From assembly GCF_023333585.1 (NCBI RefSeq), contig NZ_JAIQZN010000015.1:1-64000 (forward strand): a stretch of 64,000 nucleotides of DNA, given 5' to 3'. Positions 1 to 8,921 of this stretch are shown in pieces (position 1 is the first letter of the stretch; each line of letters starts with the position of its first letter). The DNA is from Argonema antarcticum A004/B2 (lineage in GTDB: Bacteria > Cyanobacteriota > Cyanobacteriia > Cyanobacteriales > Aerosakkonemataceae). The position numbers were made by a program, and so were the translations under genes. Below the pieces are notes generated by a model. That model worked only from the letters and a program-made list of their open reading frames with translations. It was not told the DNA's origin and made no database searches.

Positions 1-63
1 AAGTCTGTTCTGAGGCATTCTTCTGTGATGTTAGAAGCCCACACTATAATCGCTTCGATTTAG
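1..63 (+). CDS. TnpB-family protein, C-terminal tail only (cut by window edge)
   Basis: The first 20 codons are open and end at TAG (61-63). That stop lies inside a terminal hairpin, exactly as the stop of the complete tnpB near 36.7 kb does. Both genes are followed within a few bases by the same nonamer GTAGTTCAC. The lysine- and serine-rich tail (KSVLRHSS) suits TnpB C-termini. The assignment rests on the shared end structure, because no catalytic residue lies inside the window. Confidence 0.55.
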   Translation, partial: KSVLRHSSVMLEAHTIIASI

Positions 64-77
64 TGTGGGTAGTTCAC
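38..77 (+). mobile_element. Right end of a TnpB (IS200/IS605-type) element with terminal hairpin
   Basis: Arms 38-46 (CCCACACTA) and 61-69 (TAGTGTGGG) pair, extended by AATCG/CGATT with one bulge and a CTT loop, followed by GTAGTTCAC (69-77). The second TnpB element has the same layout in mirror orientation (36669-36705). In IS605-type elements this region forms the 3' part of the omega RNA, and the bases just beyond it act as guide. Here those would start near 78, inside the 3' end of the CHAT-FHA gene. The guide role is inference. Confidence 0.6.
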
Positions 78-1693
78 GGATCGATAATAAACTCCCAAAT
101 CTGCCCTTGGGAACTGCCAAACTTTAGCTGGATGCCGGTTTCCAAGAGAGCTTCTTGGTAATGAACTTTTCGCCAACCTGAAGCTCCCAAAATGAGAGTG
201 CCGAAACGAGAAAAATCGCGCAGGAAGTATGTCGGCCCAGCTACACTATCTAAAGGATCGCCGCGACAAATAATTTCTGCGTGTCGTTGAGAAACCCACT
301 TTTCGGAGATTACCAAGTCGTTTTCTTGCTGGCGGCGTCCTACTCGCATCAGTCCACCACGAATCCGCCAGATCGTAGTTGTCGATTCTAAGGGACGCAG
401 GAAGGCCGCTCGTTCGCGTCCTATCCAAGTTAGGGAACTTTCTGGTAGCTCAGTGATACTTTCTGCCAAAGGCTGAAGCAATTGGCCGTCAAATTCTGGA
501 TGCAAATAGAGAACTGGTAAAGTCCAGGCAGGTTGATTGAACTTATATAGCGTCAACAATTGCTGCCTAGCCACAGCCACAGCCCGATCGATCGGCATCC
601 GCTCCGCTAAAGCGCGGGAAAAAGCCTTGATAAAACTAATTGCTTCCTCGTCAGCAATAGCATCGCGCATTGCCAAAACAGCTGGTACGCCGTGATGAAG
701 CAGCACTTCTGCCAAACTGCTGCGTGCGATCGCGCGATCGTTGTGCCGAGCCGATTGAGCTCCCCAACAAGCGTTAAAAACCGCTAGCGTCACCTGAGTG
801 CGAGTCAGTACCTGCGCCAATTCAGTACCGTTCATAGTCACATCAGGCCCCAAAAACAGCAAGCCTCCGTCTGGTGCCGGTACACCGTGACCGGCATAAA
901 ACAGGATGTTGTAAGAGTTACTTTCTAGGCATGAAGTCAGTTCGGCGATAGTTGGCATAACCAGCGTATCTACAAGGCAGGGTACGAGGGTGGCAGTACC
1001 GTTAGGACTGACATTGCCGCTATTTTCAAGAATTTTAGCTAGAGCAACAGCCTCCTGTTCTAGTTTTAAAGTGCCATTTCTTGAGGTTTGCGTTGGGGCA
1101 TTTTGTTGTCCTAAAACCAGCAGGATGTTTAGGTTTTGCTCTGGCTTAAGCGGTGGTAGAGGAGCGATATCGCTGGTAGTCCGACTAAAGAGCAATTGCT
1201 GAGAGAGAGAAACTGCCTGTTTCCCAGCTTGGGGTTGCATAATTTCCCAAGGCAGAGTGATTAAGTCTGGGTCGCGAATCTCCAGGCGCAGCCGCAGAGG
1301 TTGATTTTGCCCAATCGCGATTCCTTGGCTGTGATCGAGACTGCTTTGAATTGGCCCTTCAAATAGCCACTGCCAGAGTTGAATTCCCAACTGTTGCATC
1401 AGACGACCACCATAGCTGGTTGTCGAACCTAAAGGCGAAGATACCACTAAGGTCGTCGGCGCTAAAGCTAGTTGGACTGCTGGCATATTAGGAGAGAAAG
1501 ACAAGCTTCGCGGGGAAAACATCTCCTGCCAAGCAAGCCAGGTCTGCGTTAAGGTTTCTGGCCAAATGCAGTCGTGGTGGAGATATCCACCGGGATAGGG
1601 GGCTTTTAAAACCCAGATGGCAAAGTGTTCTGCCTCAGCAGCTACCAGGCGAGCTACGCTTAAGTTAAGGCAAGGACTCTCAGATGGCGACAT
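74..1693 (-). CDS. CHAT-domain protein with C-terminal FHA domain
   Basis: The 539-residue protein combines a caspase-like CHAT peptidase domain with a forkhead-associated (FHA) phosphothreonine-binding domain. The CHAT catalytic pair is visible as His in YAGHGVP (near residue 268) and Cys in NACWGAQ (near 308). The FHA part near residues 450-530 has the expected RVGRRQQENDLVI, SQRHAEI and FGT motifs. CHAT proteases in bacteria are processing enzymes or effectors; an FHA tail suggests recruitment to a Thr-phosphorylated partner. The PP2C gene upstream on the same strand supports a phospho-signalling role (inference). The TGA stop (76-74) lies inside the right end of the neighbouring TnpB element, so the original C-terminus may have been slightly longer. 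The substrate is unknown. Confidence 0.85.
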   Translation of the reverse strand: MSPSESPCLNLSVARLVAAEAEHFAIWVLKAPYPGGYLHHDCIWPETLTQTWLAWQEMFSPRSLSFSPNMPAVQLALAPTTLVVSSPLGSTTSYGGRLMQQLGIQLWQWLFEGPIQSSLDHSQGIAIGQNQPLRLRLEIRDPDLITLPWEIMQPQAGKQAVSLSQQLLFSRTTSDIAPLPPLKPEQNLNILLVLGQQNAPTQTSRNGTLKLEQEAVALAKILENSGNVSPNGTATLVPCLVDTLVMPTIAELTSCLESNSYNILFYAGHGVPAPDGGLLFLGPDVTMNGTELAQVLTRTQVTLAVFNACWGAQSARHNDRAIARSSLAEVLLHHGVPAVLAMRDAIADEEAISFIKAFSRALAERMPIDRAVAVARQQLLTLYKFNQPAWTLPVLYLHPEFDGQLLQPLAESITELPESSLTWIGRERAAFLRPLESTTTIWRIRGGLMRVGRRQQENDLVISEKWVSQRHAEIICRGDPLDSVAGPTYFLRDFSRFGTLILGASGWRKVHYQEALLETGIQLKFGSSQGQIWEFIIDP

Positions 1694-2042
1694 TCAGAAC
1701 CCTTAAACTAAACCTGACTGGAGCAATTTTTTTTAACCTGTTTTCTATCAGTCTATAGTTAAAGGTTGTACGAGGCAAATATGACACTTGCCCACTCCAA
1801 CCTTTTTGTATCCGTTCATTGTCTAAAAAAGAACACTTAGAAGTGTAACTTTCTTGTATAAGCTTCACGGTGATTTCTGCTAACCGCGCTTTATAATTTA
1901 ACATTTCGATAAACCTCGCATGAGGTATGGCCACGAAATTTTAAATTGCGTCTGCCCAGATTTATTTCCTGTTTCCATCGATCTTTTTGCCTTTTCCCTA
2001 GTGTGCCGATGCGGTTGACTTCCACTTGGGGCTTAGGAAGAG

Positions 2043-2125
2043 TGGGAGAGGGGGGGAGTGGGGACTGGGGGAGTGGGGACTGGGGGAGGCTGGGACTGTT
2101 TTTGTACTCAGCACTCAGCACTTTG
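2043..2125. repeat. G-rich tandem repeat plus dispersed repeat, in the 1694-2194 gap
   Basis: The gap between the CHAT-FHA and PP2C genes holds no convincing gene. It contains tandem G-rich units (GGGGGAGTGGGGACT, from about 2050) of the short tandem repeat type common in filamentous cyanobacteria. Next to it (2096-2125) is a unit whose complement (GCAAAGTGCTGAGTGCTGAG) recurs near 30696, inside the 5' part of another gene. Confidence 0.7.
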
Positions 2126-2194
2126 CTATAAGTCTTTGCTCGTTAAGAGTTCTCCTTTCCTGTGCCAATTTGAAATCTAAAATTTGAAATTATT

Positions 2195-4459
2195 TTAATT
2201 TGGGGCAACGAGGGGCGTGGAAGTGCTTCCAGGATTACATTTTGGCAGCCCAGCAGAGTCTTGGATGGAATTTTGCCTAATGTATGGTTCAAGATCTGCT
2301 TGCCGAATCCATCCTTCTTGGCTTGGTTTAATTAGATTATAGGTTCCCGGAAGCCGATCGGAGCTGATAGCACTGGGAATTGAGCATAATTTAAGCTTTA
2401 GCCATCTGTCTTGCTCTATAAGAGCTTTACTTTTGATTTCCAAAACGCTATTTTCTGGAACCATTCCTAGAGCAGTTTGTTTTTGAGGTGCTTCGTACAG
2501 CAAAAGGGGAACTTTTGGAATGGCCGAGTTTTTTGGCGATGAACTTCTAACCAGGATAACCGAACCCGGACTTAAGGATGGGACAGAGGCGGAACTCTTA
2601 ACGGGACTTTCTAAGGATGGACTGTGTGGTTTTGGTTCGGGACTTTGCGCGGGATTCAAGATGGGGCTATCGCCCCATTTACCCAAAGCCAAATAGGCCA
2701 ATGCCCCTCCCAACACCAACAGGAGAGCGATTCCTCCCAAGAGCGGTAACAAGCTTGGTTTCTGAAGTTGGGTCGGAAGCAGCCGGGTTTTGAGTGGGTG
2801 GGGAGTTTCACTCTGAGGGCTAACTGTTGAGCCAGTCCAAAGCAATTCCGCTACAGAAGAAGTTTCTGAAGTTATGCTAGTTGACTCGCCGCCGGTTACC
2901 CGGCAGTAAACTAAAGCGACAGTGACATTATCGTGACCGTTTTGGCTGTTGCCAATTTCGATCAGGTTTGCAGCCGCTGTGGGCAGGTCTAGTTTTCCCT
3001 CTAAAACTGGCAGAATTTCAGTATCCCAGTATTGCTCTACGCGATCGTTATCGCTTAAACCATCGGAGCAGAGGAGAAAAATACAGTCTTCATCGATGAC
3101 GAACCTTTGGACTGTGGGATGCAGGCTTTTTGAGGAACTCATCCCCAATGCCTGAACCAAAGACCCAGATCCCAGTTGTTGTAGGGCTTCCCGATATAGA
3201 GCGTAGCCCAGCCGCACTTCCCGACTGGCGATATCATCGTCTAAGGTAACTTGATGGCAACCCGTGCGGGTAATCCAGTAGACTCGACTATCCCCAATAT
3301 GAGCAATGTAGATCTCGTGGGCTCTTGCTGCGGCCATTACTAACGTTGTGCCCATGCGTTGTCTGTCGTATCGCCCTTCGATATCGTTTAATTCGCTGAT
3401 GCGATCGTTGGCTTCACAGACTGTATGTTCTAATTCTGCTAGAGCATTAAGGTTGCTGCTCTCCAGCAAGAGCGGCTCGTTCTGCCAGCCTTGCGCTTGA
3501 GCTACCACTGTTTCTATTGCTAAGTTAGAAGCTACATTACCGCCCTCATGTCCCCCAATGCCGTCGCAGACCACCGCTAGAGCTTGCCCACCGGTGGGGA
3601 TTTTGGAAAAGCTCTCACTTGACGGGTAGCAGGCATCCTCATTGCGTAATCTGGTGGGGCCTGTGTCTGTGGAGGTGGCGATTTGATAGGTGCCAGATTG
3701 CGATCGTCCTATTGTAAACAGGGCTCGATCTAATTGAGCTACCAATTCTTCAGGAAATACTTCTCCTTGGATCGTTTGCTGACATAATTGTTCCAGAAAA
3801 CCCGCGATCGCAGGTTTTGCCTCTTTTACCCATTGCAACCACATCTGACCCAAATCGCTTAGGGTTGGTTCTTCTCGATCCTGCCGCAATTCCAATAACC
3901 GCACTAGAGGCCCTTCTACCCGCAGCAGCTCATCTGACAGCAAGCTAGTCGCCACACCCGCGTTCTTAAAAGGTTGCCACAGTTGGGCAATCTGCCACAA
4001 CCAATTTAGCTGGCGCATACCGGTTGCGTTTTTCCAAGCAGCCCCTAATTTTGGCATTAAATTAGGCAATGAGCTTTTTCGATCGCCTAAAATGGGAGCT
4101 TGCTCTAGCAACAAGATTGCTTCCTTTTGATTTTTCTTATGAGGCGGTAAGAGTCCGTAAACTTGGGGAACTTGGAGCCGATAGGGAAACAGCCGCAAAT
4201 AAGGTGCGATCGCATCCGTTATATCTTGCGGAAATGATGGTGTAAAGCCCGGTTTGGTATCCAGCAGAATTCTGTCCCGTTTGACTGCGTAGCGCTGGGC
4301 CAAAATTTGACCGGGTTTATAGCCTTCTTTGCCAAAGCCCACAGCCCACAAATAGCGTTTTGGTACAGGGGTACCACATTGCTGGCAAAACCTGTTAGTC
4401 TCTGGATTGGGAGCCTGACAGTTTGGATTTGGGCAAGTAATTTTAGCAGCGTCTGCCAT
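2195..4459 (-). CDS. Zinc-ribbon PP2C-type protein Ser/Thr phosphatase with membrane anchor
   Basis: A protein phosphatase 2C of 754 residues, predicted to remove phosphate from Ser/Thr. Order: an N-terminal zinc ribbon with two Cys pairs (CPNPNC and CQQC, residues 9-28); a region to about 240 that may be a degenerate kinase-like fold (uncertain); the PP2C catalytic domain at about 255-520 with metal-ligand motifs RNEDACY, VCDGIGGHEGG and LCSDGLSDN; a single membrane helix near 575-598; and a Ser/Pro-rich tail with an SH3-like extracytoplasmic segment. The catalytic part should be cytoplasmic. Upstream GGAG supports the ATG. The next gene on this strand is the CHAT-FHA protein, a plausible partner that reads the phosphorylation this enzyme removes. 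Confidence 0.88.
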   Translation of the reverse strand: MADAAKITCPNPNCQAPNPETNRFCQQCGTPVPKRYLWAVGFGKEGYKPGQILAQRYAVKRDRILLDTKPGFTPSFPQDITDAIAPYLRLFPYRLQVPQVYGLLPPHKKNQKEAILLLEQAPILGDRKSSLPNLMPKLGAAWKNATGMRQLNWLWQIAQLWQPFKNAGVATSLLSDELLRVEGPLVRLLELRQDREEPTLSDLGQMWLQWVKEAKPAIAGFLEQLCQQTIQGEVFPEELVAQLDRALFTIGRSQSGTYQIATSTDTGPTRLRNEDACYPSSESFSKIPTGGQALAVVCDGIGGHEGGNVASNLAIETVVAQAQGWQNEPLLLESSNLNALAELEHTVCEANDRISELNDIEGRYDRQRMGTTLVMAAARAHEIYIAHIGDSRVYWITRTGCHQVTLDDDIASREVRLGYALYREALQQLGSGSLVQALGMSSSKSLHPTVQRFVIDEDCIFLLCSDGLSDNDRVEQYWDTEILPVLEGKLDLPTAAANLIEIGNSQNGHDNVTVALVYCRVTGGESTSITSETSSVAELLWTGSTVSPQSETPHPLKTRLLPTQLQKPSLLPLLGGIALLLVLGGALAYLALGKWGDSPILNPAQSPEPKPHSPSLESPVKSSASVPSLSPGSVILVRSSSPKNSAIPKVPLLLYEAPQKQTALGMVPENSVLEIKSKALIEQDRWLKLKLCSIPSAISSDRLPGTYNLIKPSQEGWIRQADLEPYIRQNSIQDSAGLPKCNPGSTSTPLVAPN

Positions 4460-4632
4460 GAAGATTCTTTCACTCCAAGCCTTCAGGATTTGGCGGGCGA
4501 TATGCAGCGCCGAGCATTAAAGCTGAGTTGTACTCAAATCGTCAAATCGTTTGACGAGCGGCGATTTGAGGGCCAGACTCTCAACCAGTTTTTAACCCTA
4601 TCATAAAGCCGATCGTCTACTATCTTGGCTTC

Positions 4633-4908
4633 TCATTCTTCAACGCTATCAGGTGTAGATTGCAGATACTGAGACGACAGGGGTATGCTGCTGTCTCTCA
4701 TCAGTTGGGGCCAGATGATTAAAAAGAAGCCCATCCACGTTAACACGGGCAGGGAAATCAGAACGGTGACCCAAATAGTGTTCCATAATAGCCAGCTTGA
4801 GCCAATTAGTGCAATACCCGTTAGCAGTATTGACCAAGGCTGGCACCACCAAGGTTTGTATGTCCAGGGGTTCATATCGATTTTCGTTTTTGGATATTGT
4901 TCAACCAT
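4633..4908 (-). CDS. Small two-helix membrane protein, DUF6737-like
   Basis: About 91 residues if the ATG at 4908 is used (MVEQYPKT); an upstream ATG at 4938 is possible, and a later Met precedes the conserved block. The sequence NPWTYKPWWCQPWSILLTG followed by two hydrophobic helices matches a small uncharacterised cyanobacterial membrane family that I recall as DUF6737. The function is unknown. It lies upstream of the PP2C gene on the same strand with a 173-bp gap, so it is probably transcribed separately. Confidence 0.7.
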   Translation of the reverse strand: MVEQYPKTKIDMNPWTYKPWWCQPWSILLTGIALIGSSWLLWNTIWVTVLISLPVLTWMGFFLIIWPQLMRDSSIPLSSQYLQSTPDSVEE

Positions 4909-5168
4909 GCTAAATATGCAGTCACCAACTGAACGCAATCTCGGTAAAGTAGGGGTTTCACCCCGCTTGAGCTAGATCTGTAGAACCTCTAAATTTAAAA
5001 ATCGTCATCTGCCCATCTTTCAACCGTCGAGCTATCCACCTCCCTGATTTCCGGCTCTTAAAGTGGATCTTAGCGGATAAAGCTTTCATCCTAGAACAAG
5101 CAACGATCGTGTTTTCCTGCTTTAGGAGTAGCTCGATATAAGTACAAATACGTTTTTTGGTGATTTTT

Positions 5169-5426
5169 ATGCCCAACCCTATATTCAACCAACCTCTAGA
5201 TCGAAAAGTCCCGGCTTATGAATCGCCTGCTACACAGGAAATCCATCAACGGCTGGCCAGCTTAAAAAAATCTCAGACTATGCTTTACCGGATGATGAAC
5301 CTTGAGACTTGGGCAATTGTCGGCACTATGGAGGAATTCGATCCTGGGTTTTGGAATCGCTTTATGACTAATCGTCAACTAGCTTTTAAAAATTTTTTAG
5401 CCCAAAAAAAAGCTCAGCGCTCCTAA
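5169..5426 (+). CDS. Conserved hypothetical protein, 85 aa
   Basis: The ATG at 5169 is preferred over an in-frame TTG at 5157. The soluble protein has a central helical block (QTMLYRMMNLETWAIVG, then FDPGFWNRFMTNRQ) and a basic C-terminus, and looks like a cyanobacterium-specific small protein. No known domain was recognised. A strong hairpin with a T-run follows at 5531. The gene stands alone, divergent from its left neighbour. Confidence 0.65.
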   Translation: MPNPIFNQPLDRKVPAYESPATQEIHQRLASLKKSQTMLYRMMNLETWAIVGTMEEFDPGFWNRFMTNRQLAFKNFLAQKKAQRS

Positions 5427-5530
5427 GTTGCCTCCTCTGTTGTACGACCGATTCCCTTTAACCATCCGCTAGTCCAAATCCCAAACTGCCATCCCCTAAA
5501 GGTATATTATCTAAATTACACCATCAGAAG

Positions 5531-5556
5531 GAGGCGATCGCGCCTCTACTTTTTTA
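5531..5556 (+). terminator. Rho-independent-type terminator
   Basis: GAGGCG (5531-5536) and CGCCTC (5541-5546) flank an ATCG loop, followed by TACTTTTTT. It lies about 105 bp after the stop of the 85-aa gene. The stem contains a HIP1-like core, so chance palindromy is possible, but the T-run favours termination. Confidence 0.55.
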
Positions 5557-5600
5557 AGATAGCTTTATAAAAGTCAAAAAAACAAGTAATTAGGTATTAC

Positions 5601-5873
5601 ATGAATAAGCCAAAAGAAGATACTACCCATCGGGCAACAAATCCAGGGGACAGAATTGCGGACGAGCCACAAACCATTGAAGAAAAATCCCAACAATTAG
5701 CTGTAGATGATGTTCCCGACATCACTGGCGATCGCATTACAGTTCCCACTTACTTTGTTGTCGAAGAAGATGGTGAAAAAAAGGCACTACACCATGTAAA
5801 AGATGCAGAAGAAATTTCTGATGTAATTAGACAAGCTCGCGTTGACGAAAACGGAAATAGAATTTGGTCGTAA
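5601..5873 (+). CDS. Small acidic hypothetical protein, 90 aa
   Basis: An acidic, probably partly disordered protein. The first half is rich in D, E, T and Q; the second half has a compact segment (ITVPTYFVVEEDGEKKALHH) that may fold as a small beta unit. There is no membrane segment or recognised family. A hairpin after the stop marks the end of the transcript, and the next gene (ndhM) converges on it. It is probably real given its frame usage and regular spacing, but the function is unknown. Confidence 0.55.
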   Translation: MNKPKEDTTHRATNPGDRIADEPQTIEEKSQQLAVDDVPDITGDRITVPTYFVVEEDGEKKALHHVKDAEEISDVIRQARVDENGNRIWS

Positions 5874-5906
5874 GTAAACCCAAAATATTTTTCTTCGTCT
5901 TCCAAC

Positions 5907-5970
5907 GAAAAACCCGGTCACTTTCCCACCTAATTTTATCTTTTATAATTAGATGAAAAACCGGGTTTTC
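5907..5970. terminator. Inverted repeat between convergent genes
   Basis: GAAAAACCCGG (5907-5917) pairs with CCGGGTTTTC (5961-5970) around a 43-base loop. It lies between the 90-aa gene and ndhM, which converge here. The CCCGG/CCGGG core resembles the dispersed GAAACCCGG...CCGGGTTTC repeats at 39.7, 48.4, 53.1 and 63.0 kb, so it may be a decayed copy of that family. Confidence 0.45.
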
Positions 5971-6007
5971 CCAAAGCTCTCCTATTATCAAAAGGAGCCT
6001 TGATTAA

Positions 6008-6361
6008 TCATTTTTGGGTGGGGATGGGAGTGGGTGCAACTTGAGGTAATCCCATACTGTAATTGAGGACACGACCGTCAAGATTGTAACTTATTTCGCC
6101 TTTTTGGAGAAGCGATCGCACAAGATGTTCCAGATCGGAACCAATCCGACGAAGGTTATATTCGGTCAAGTCTTCTCCGCTATAAGACTCAACTAACTCA
6201 TCAAATTTCCGATAAACTTTTTGCACAGCTTCATCGTTCCAATTCAATTCATTGTCTGGATCGATATCTAAAGTTAATACGCTGTCACTGGGAACTAGCT
6301 CGTTGTTCTCAACTTCAGCGGTAAAGATACGGATGTGGCGGGTTGTAGACTTGAGCAGCAT
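6008..6361 (-). CDS. ndhM: NAD(P)H-quinone oxidoreductase (NDH-1) subunit M
   Basis: A 117-residue peripheral subunit of the photosynthetic NDH-1 complex, which takes electrons from ferredoxin into the plastoquinone pool for cyclic electron flow and respiration at the thylakoid. Recognition rests on the N-terminus [20 protein letters not shown] and the conserved [19 protein letters not shown] and [19 protein letters not shown] stretches. Length is normal for the family, and the short Pro/Thr tail is variable. It lies 114 bp downstream of leuD on the same strand; co-transcription is possible but there is no functional link. Confidence 0.95.
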   Translation of the reverse strand: MLLKSTTRHIRIFTAEVENNELVPSDSVLTLDIDPDNELNWNDEAVQKVYRKFDELVESYSGEDLTEYNLRRIGSDLEHLVRSLLQKGEISYNLDGRVLNYSMGLPQVAPTPIPTQK

Positions 6362-6475
6362 AGTGGCGGTGTTCTAAAGCAAGGACTTTCTTACTTTAAT
6401 TTTAAACGTTTGTAAAGGCAATTCCTGTTTTAACTCAGATTGGCAGATCCTACAGATCTGATACCTGGTTGGTTT

Positions 6476-7018
6476 TCAGCGGGGAATCATCCCAGCTTCA
6501 CGCGCATAAGCAAAAATTCCTCCAGCTTCAATCACCGGGCCTACTTCTCCTATAGGCTTAAGAGTGTATGTTTTGCCTTGGGTGTGGTTGATCAATTGAT
6601 TTTGGGCGAAGTCGATCGAAACTTCCTGACCCGTTTCAAACAAATCGCACAGCCGCTCGACCGATTCCCACGGGTAAAGTTCGCCTGTAGCCGAGCAGTT
6701 GCGGAAAAATATCCTGGCGTATGACTGCGCCACTACAGCTTCGACCCCAGATGCTCCCAAAGCAATAGGTGCGTGTTCCCGTGAAGAACCGCAGCCGAAG
6801 TTTTCCCCCGCGACAATTATAGGGTAGCGCGTCTTAATTTCTCCAGTCGCTATAAATTTACTGTAGCGATCGGGTAAGCCTACAAGAGCATAACTGCCCA
6901 GCTTTTCGTACTCATCAGGCTTAGAAGGAACCAGAGTCAGATATTCTGCTGGAATGATTTGATCGGTGTCAATATTGTCATCCAAAACAAAGATCGGGCC
7001 GCGAATCACTTTGCTCAT
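6476..7018 (-). CDS. leuD: 3-isopropylmalate dehydratase small subunit
   Basis: The small (swivel) subunit of isopropylmalate isomerase, which with LeuC interconverts 2- and 3-isopropylmalate in leucine biosynthesis. The 180-residue protein shows the family motifs [15 protein letters not shown] near the N-terminus and [16 protein letters not shown] around residues 70-86, the latter contacting substrate in the aconitase superfamily. Length is typical of the short bacterial/archaeal LeuD class. A purine-rich stretch precedes the ATG. leuC is not in the window, so the two subunits are encoded apart. Confidence 0.95.
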   Translation of the reverse strand: MSKVIRGPIFVLDDNIDTDQIIPAEYLTLVPSKPDEYEKLGSYALVGLPDRYSKFIATGEIKTRYPIIVAGENFGCGSSREHAPIALGASGVEAVVAQSYARIFFRNCSATGELYPWESVERLCDLFETGQEVSIDFAQNQLINHTQGKTYTLKPIGEVGPVIEAGGIFAYAREAGMIPR

Positions 7019-7427
7019 AATTAATCCCCTCTTTGGCCTCAGCAGTTTGTGACTGAGCTAACTCTACTTCCATAACATCATACCTTAAAAAGCGCCCACT
7101 ACTTACATTCTAAGTTTACTCTCATTTTTGAGGCAGGATAAAAACTAATTTCTTTCGTCATAGCAGTGGTTAGTTAGACTAATATTTTATCTCTTGTCGA
7201 AATGAAAAAACTATATTTACTTTAAGATTGGGAAAGTTCAATTTGGGTATAATGTTCGCGGTCACAAGCCTTGACACTCATCTGAAAAATCCAGGCAAGA
7301 ACTATAAAATTATACTTAAAACAGTAAAGTATCATTGATAAAAAGTTAAAATTTGTAATTTACTGTGCCTGACTCCTCGATTGAGGTAATATCATAGAAG
7401 TTTGTTGCTAAATAGCGATAAATTTCA

Positions 7428-7733
7428 TCAGATCCAACCAGACCCATTCCGATCTTCTATAACTTTTTGGCTGTGGTTTTTAGCTAAATAAGAAGTTATC
7501 TGATGTAATGTGTTTTGACGAATGTTGGCTACTCGTTGATGAGCGCGGACTAACTTGTGTCTGGCTTTTGACCAATTTTTTCACGGTTGGCGGTTGGTTA
7601 GGCCAGATCGATCGGCTTCACCGCACAATCTTAGCGCCCAGTTGTAGATCCACCGACTGTAACTAGCGTGTCGGGCTATGACAGTGGCTTGCCGGTCGGA
7701 AAGCTCAAGTCTGGTTTGAAACGAGCGCAGCAT
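7428..7733 (-). pseudogene. Decayed TnpB remnant (frameshifted, internally deleted)
   Basis: The minus strand from the ATG at 7733 reads MLRSFQTRLELSDRQA, then HASYSRWIYNWALRLCGEAD, which resembles the TnpB N-terminus where an NW/WNW motif follows the first helix. After an apparent deletion and frame change, another frame reads HKLVRAHQRVANIRQNTLHQ and then SYLAKNHSQKVIEDRNGSG. That matches the TnpB segment leading to the catalytic Glu (usually VIEDLNVSGM). It ends at TGA (7430-7428). The first RuvC Asp region and the zinc finger are missing, so this is a dead copy. The rest of the 7019-7986 gap shows no gene I can support. Confidence 0.7.
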
Positions 7734-7986
7734 TTTCCTTGTGCTGCCTTGATGTCCAATTTATCCTAAAAAATGGCGATTAGTAATCAGGTCCCCACCT
7801 CAATAACTGGAGTGAGTCTCTTGCAGGCTAAAGTCTGTGAAGCAAATATTTTAGCAGAAGCCAGACTTAGCCCTCGGGCAGCACTCCAGGCAGAAGGGAT
7901 GCTGAATAAGCGTAAAAGCCATGACAAACTAGATATAGCTAACCAGCATCTTTGAAGTAAACCATAACTGACTTACAAAGAAACTT

Positions 7987-8817
7987 ATGAAAGGATCTGC
8001 AAACCGTCTAATTTCCGCGCCAGCTGCTTTGATTTCAAAGCTTGTAGGAACAATTTTGATTTTGTCTTTTCTGCTGGACACTGTAACGCTTTTAATTCCC
8101 TCTAGCCCACCCTTTAGCCCTCTGGATAGAGGGTGGCAACTGACTGCGACTACCCAGCTAGTTGAGCGAGGATTCATTCCTATGCTGGGTATGGCCTTGC
8201 TGTTCCTGGGGTCTTGGATGGACGATCAGGTAGACGGGCAAGGAAGCGGTCAACCGTGGCAATTGGTGAAATTAGGGGCTCTAGTGCTTTCAGGGATTTT
8301 GGGGTTGGTCTTTTTGCTAGCAGCTCCGTTACACATTAACAATGTTCGTCTGGCTAGCAATGAGGGGCTCCAGCGAATCCAGCAGCAGGCTACTCAAGCC
8401 GAAACTCAGCTTAGCAGTCCAGATTTTAGGGCTCAAGTGGAACAGCGAAGAACCCAAATTAAAACCCAAATCGGCGATTTGCTCAAAGACGACCAGAGGC
8501 TAAACCAAGCACTTCAAAGCGGGCAAGTCCCCGACCAACTCAAAACCGTTCTCCAGCAATCTAAGGACAACCCAAGCGTGCTGGACAATTATCTGGAACA
8601 GCAAGCCAAAGACTTTAGCAATCAAACGCTCACCCAAGTTCGCGATCGCAAGCAACAACTGGAAAAACAGGCCAAGATGGGAGCATTGAAATCCCAGGTG
8701 CAAATTGGCCTTAGCAGTTTGTTCTTGGCGATCGGTTACTTTATCATCACCGGGACTGGATTGAGCGGTGTGCTGTCATCTCCAAAAATCGGGCCTCGGA
8801 AAGCGCCCAAGCGTTAG
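7987..8817 (+). CDS. HpsJ-like membrane protein
   Basis: A 276-residue protein with an N-terminal helix (about residues 15-37), helices near 63-78 and 92-114, a long charged Gln-rich coiled-coil region (about 125-230), and a C-terminal helix near 237-258. This layout resembles the hormogonium polysaccharide biosynthesis protein HpsJ family, needed for secretion of the motility polysaccharide in filamentous cyanobacteria. The coiled coil would lie outside the cytoplasm if the N-terminus is inside. A glycosyltransferase follows 104 bp later, supporting an exopolysaccharide role. The family call is by layout, not by a diagnostic motif. Confidence 0.55.
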   Translation: MKGSANRLISAPAALISKLVGTILILSFLLDTVTLLIPSSPPFSPLDRGWQLTATTQLVERGFIPMLGMALLFLGSWMDDQVDGQGSGQPWQLVKLGALVLSGILGLVFLLAAPLHINNVRLASNEGLQRIQQQATQAETQLSSPDFRAQVEQRRTQIKTQIGDLLKDDQRLNQALQSGQVPDQLKTVLQQSKDNPSVLDNYLEQQAKDFSNQTLTQVRDRKQQLEKQAKMGALKSQVQIGLSSLFLAIGYFIITGTGLSGVLSSPKIGPRKAPKR

Positions 8818-8921
8818 GTGGCTTTTCTTGGATGTGACGCAATTGCCGATCGTCAGGAGAACCTTGGAATGTTTATGTATCCAATGAGATCTCGTTCTTT
8901 TCCCTAACTCTTAAGTTTTTC

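Noticed and set aside
1680-1934. 84-codon minus-strand frame overlapping the CHAT-FHA start
   Set aside because: No ribosome site, no recognised family, and overlap with a clear gene start; weakly protein-like composition only.
1891-2121. 76-codon frame with PQSPLPQSPLP repeats
   Set aside because: Entirely encoded by the G-rich tandem repeat.
7773-7955. 60-codon plus-strand frame after the tnpB relic
   Set aside because: No ribosome site and no recognised motif; lies in degraded IS-derived DNA.
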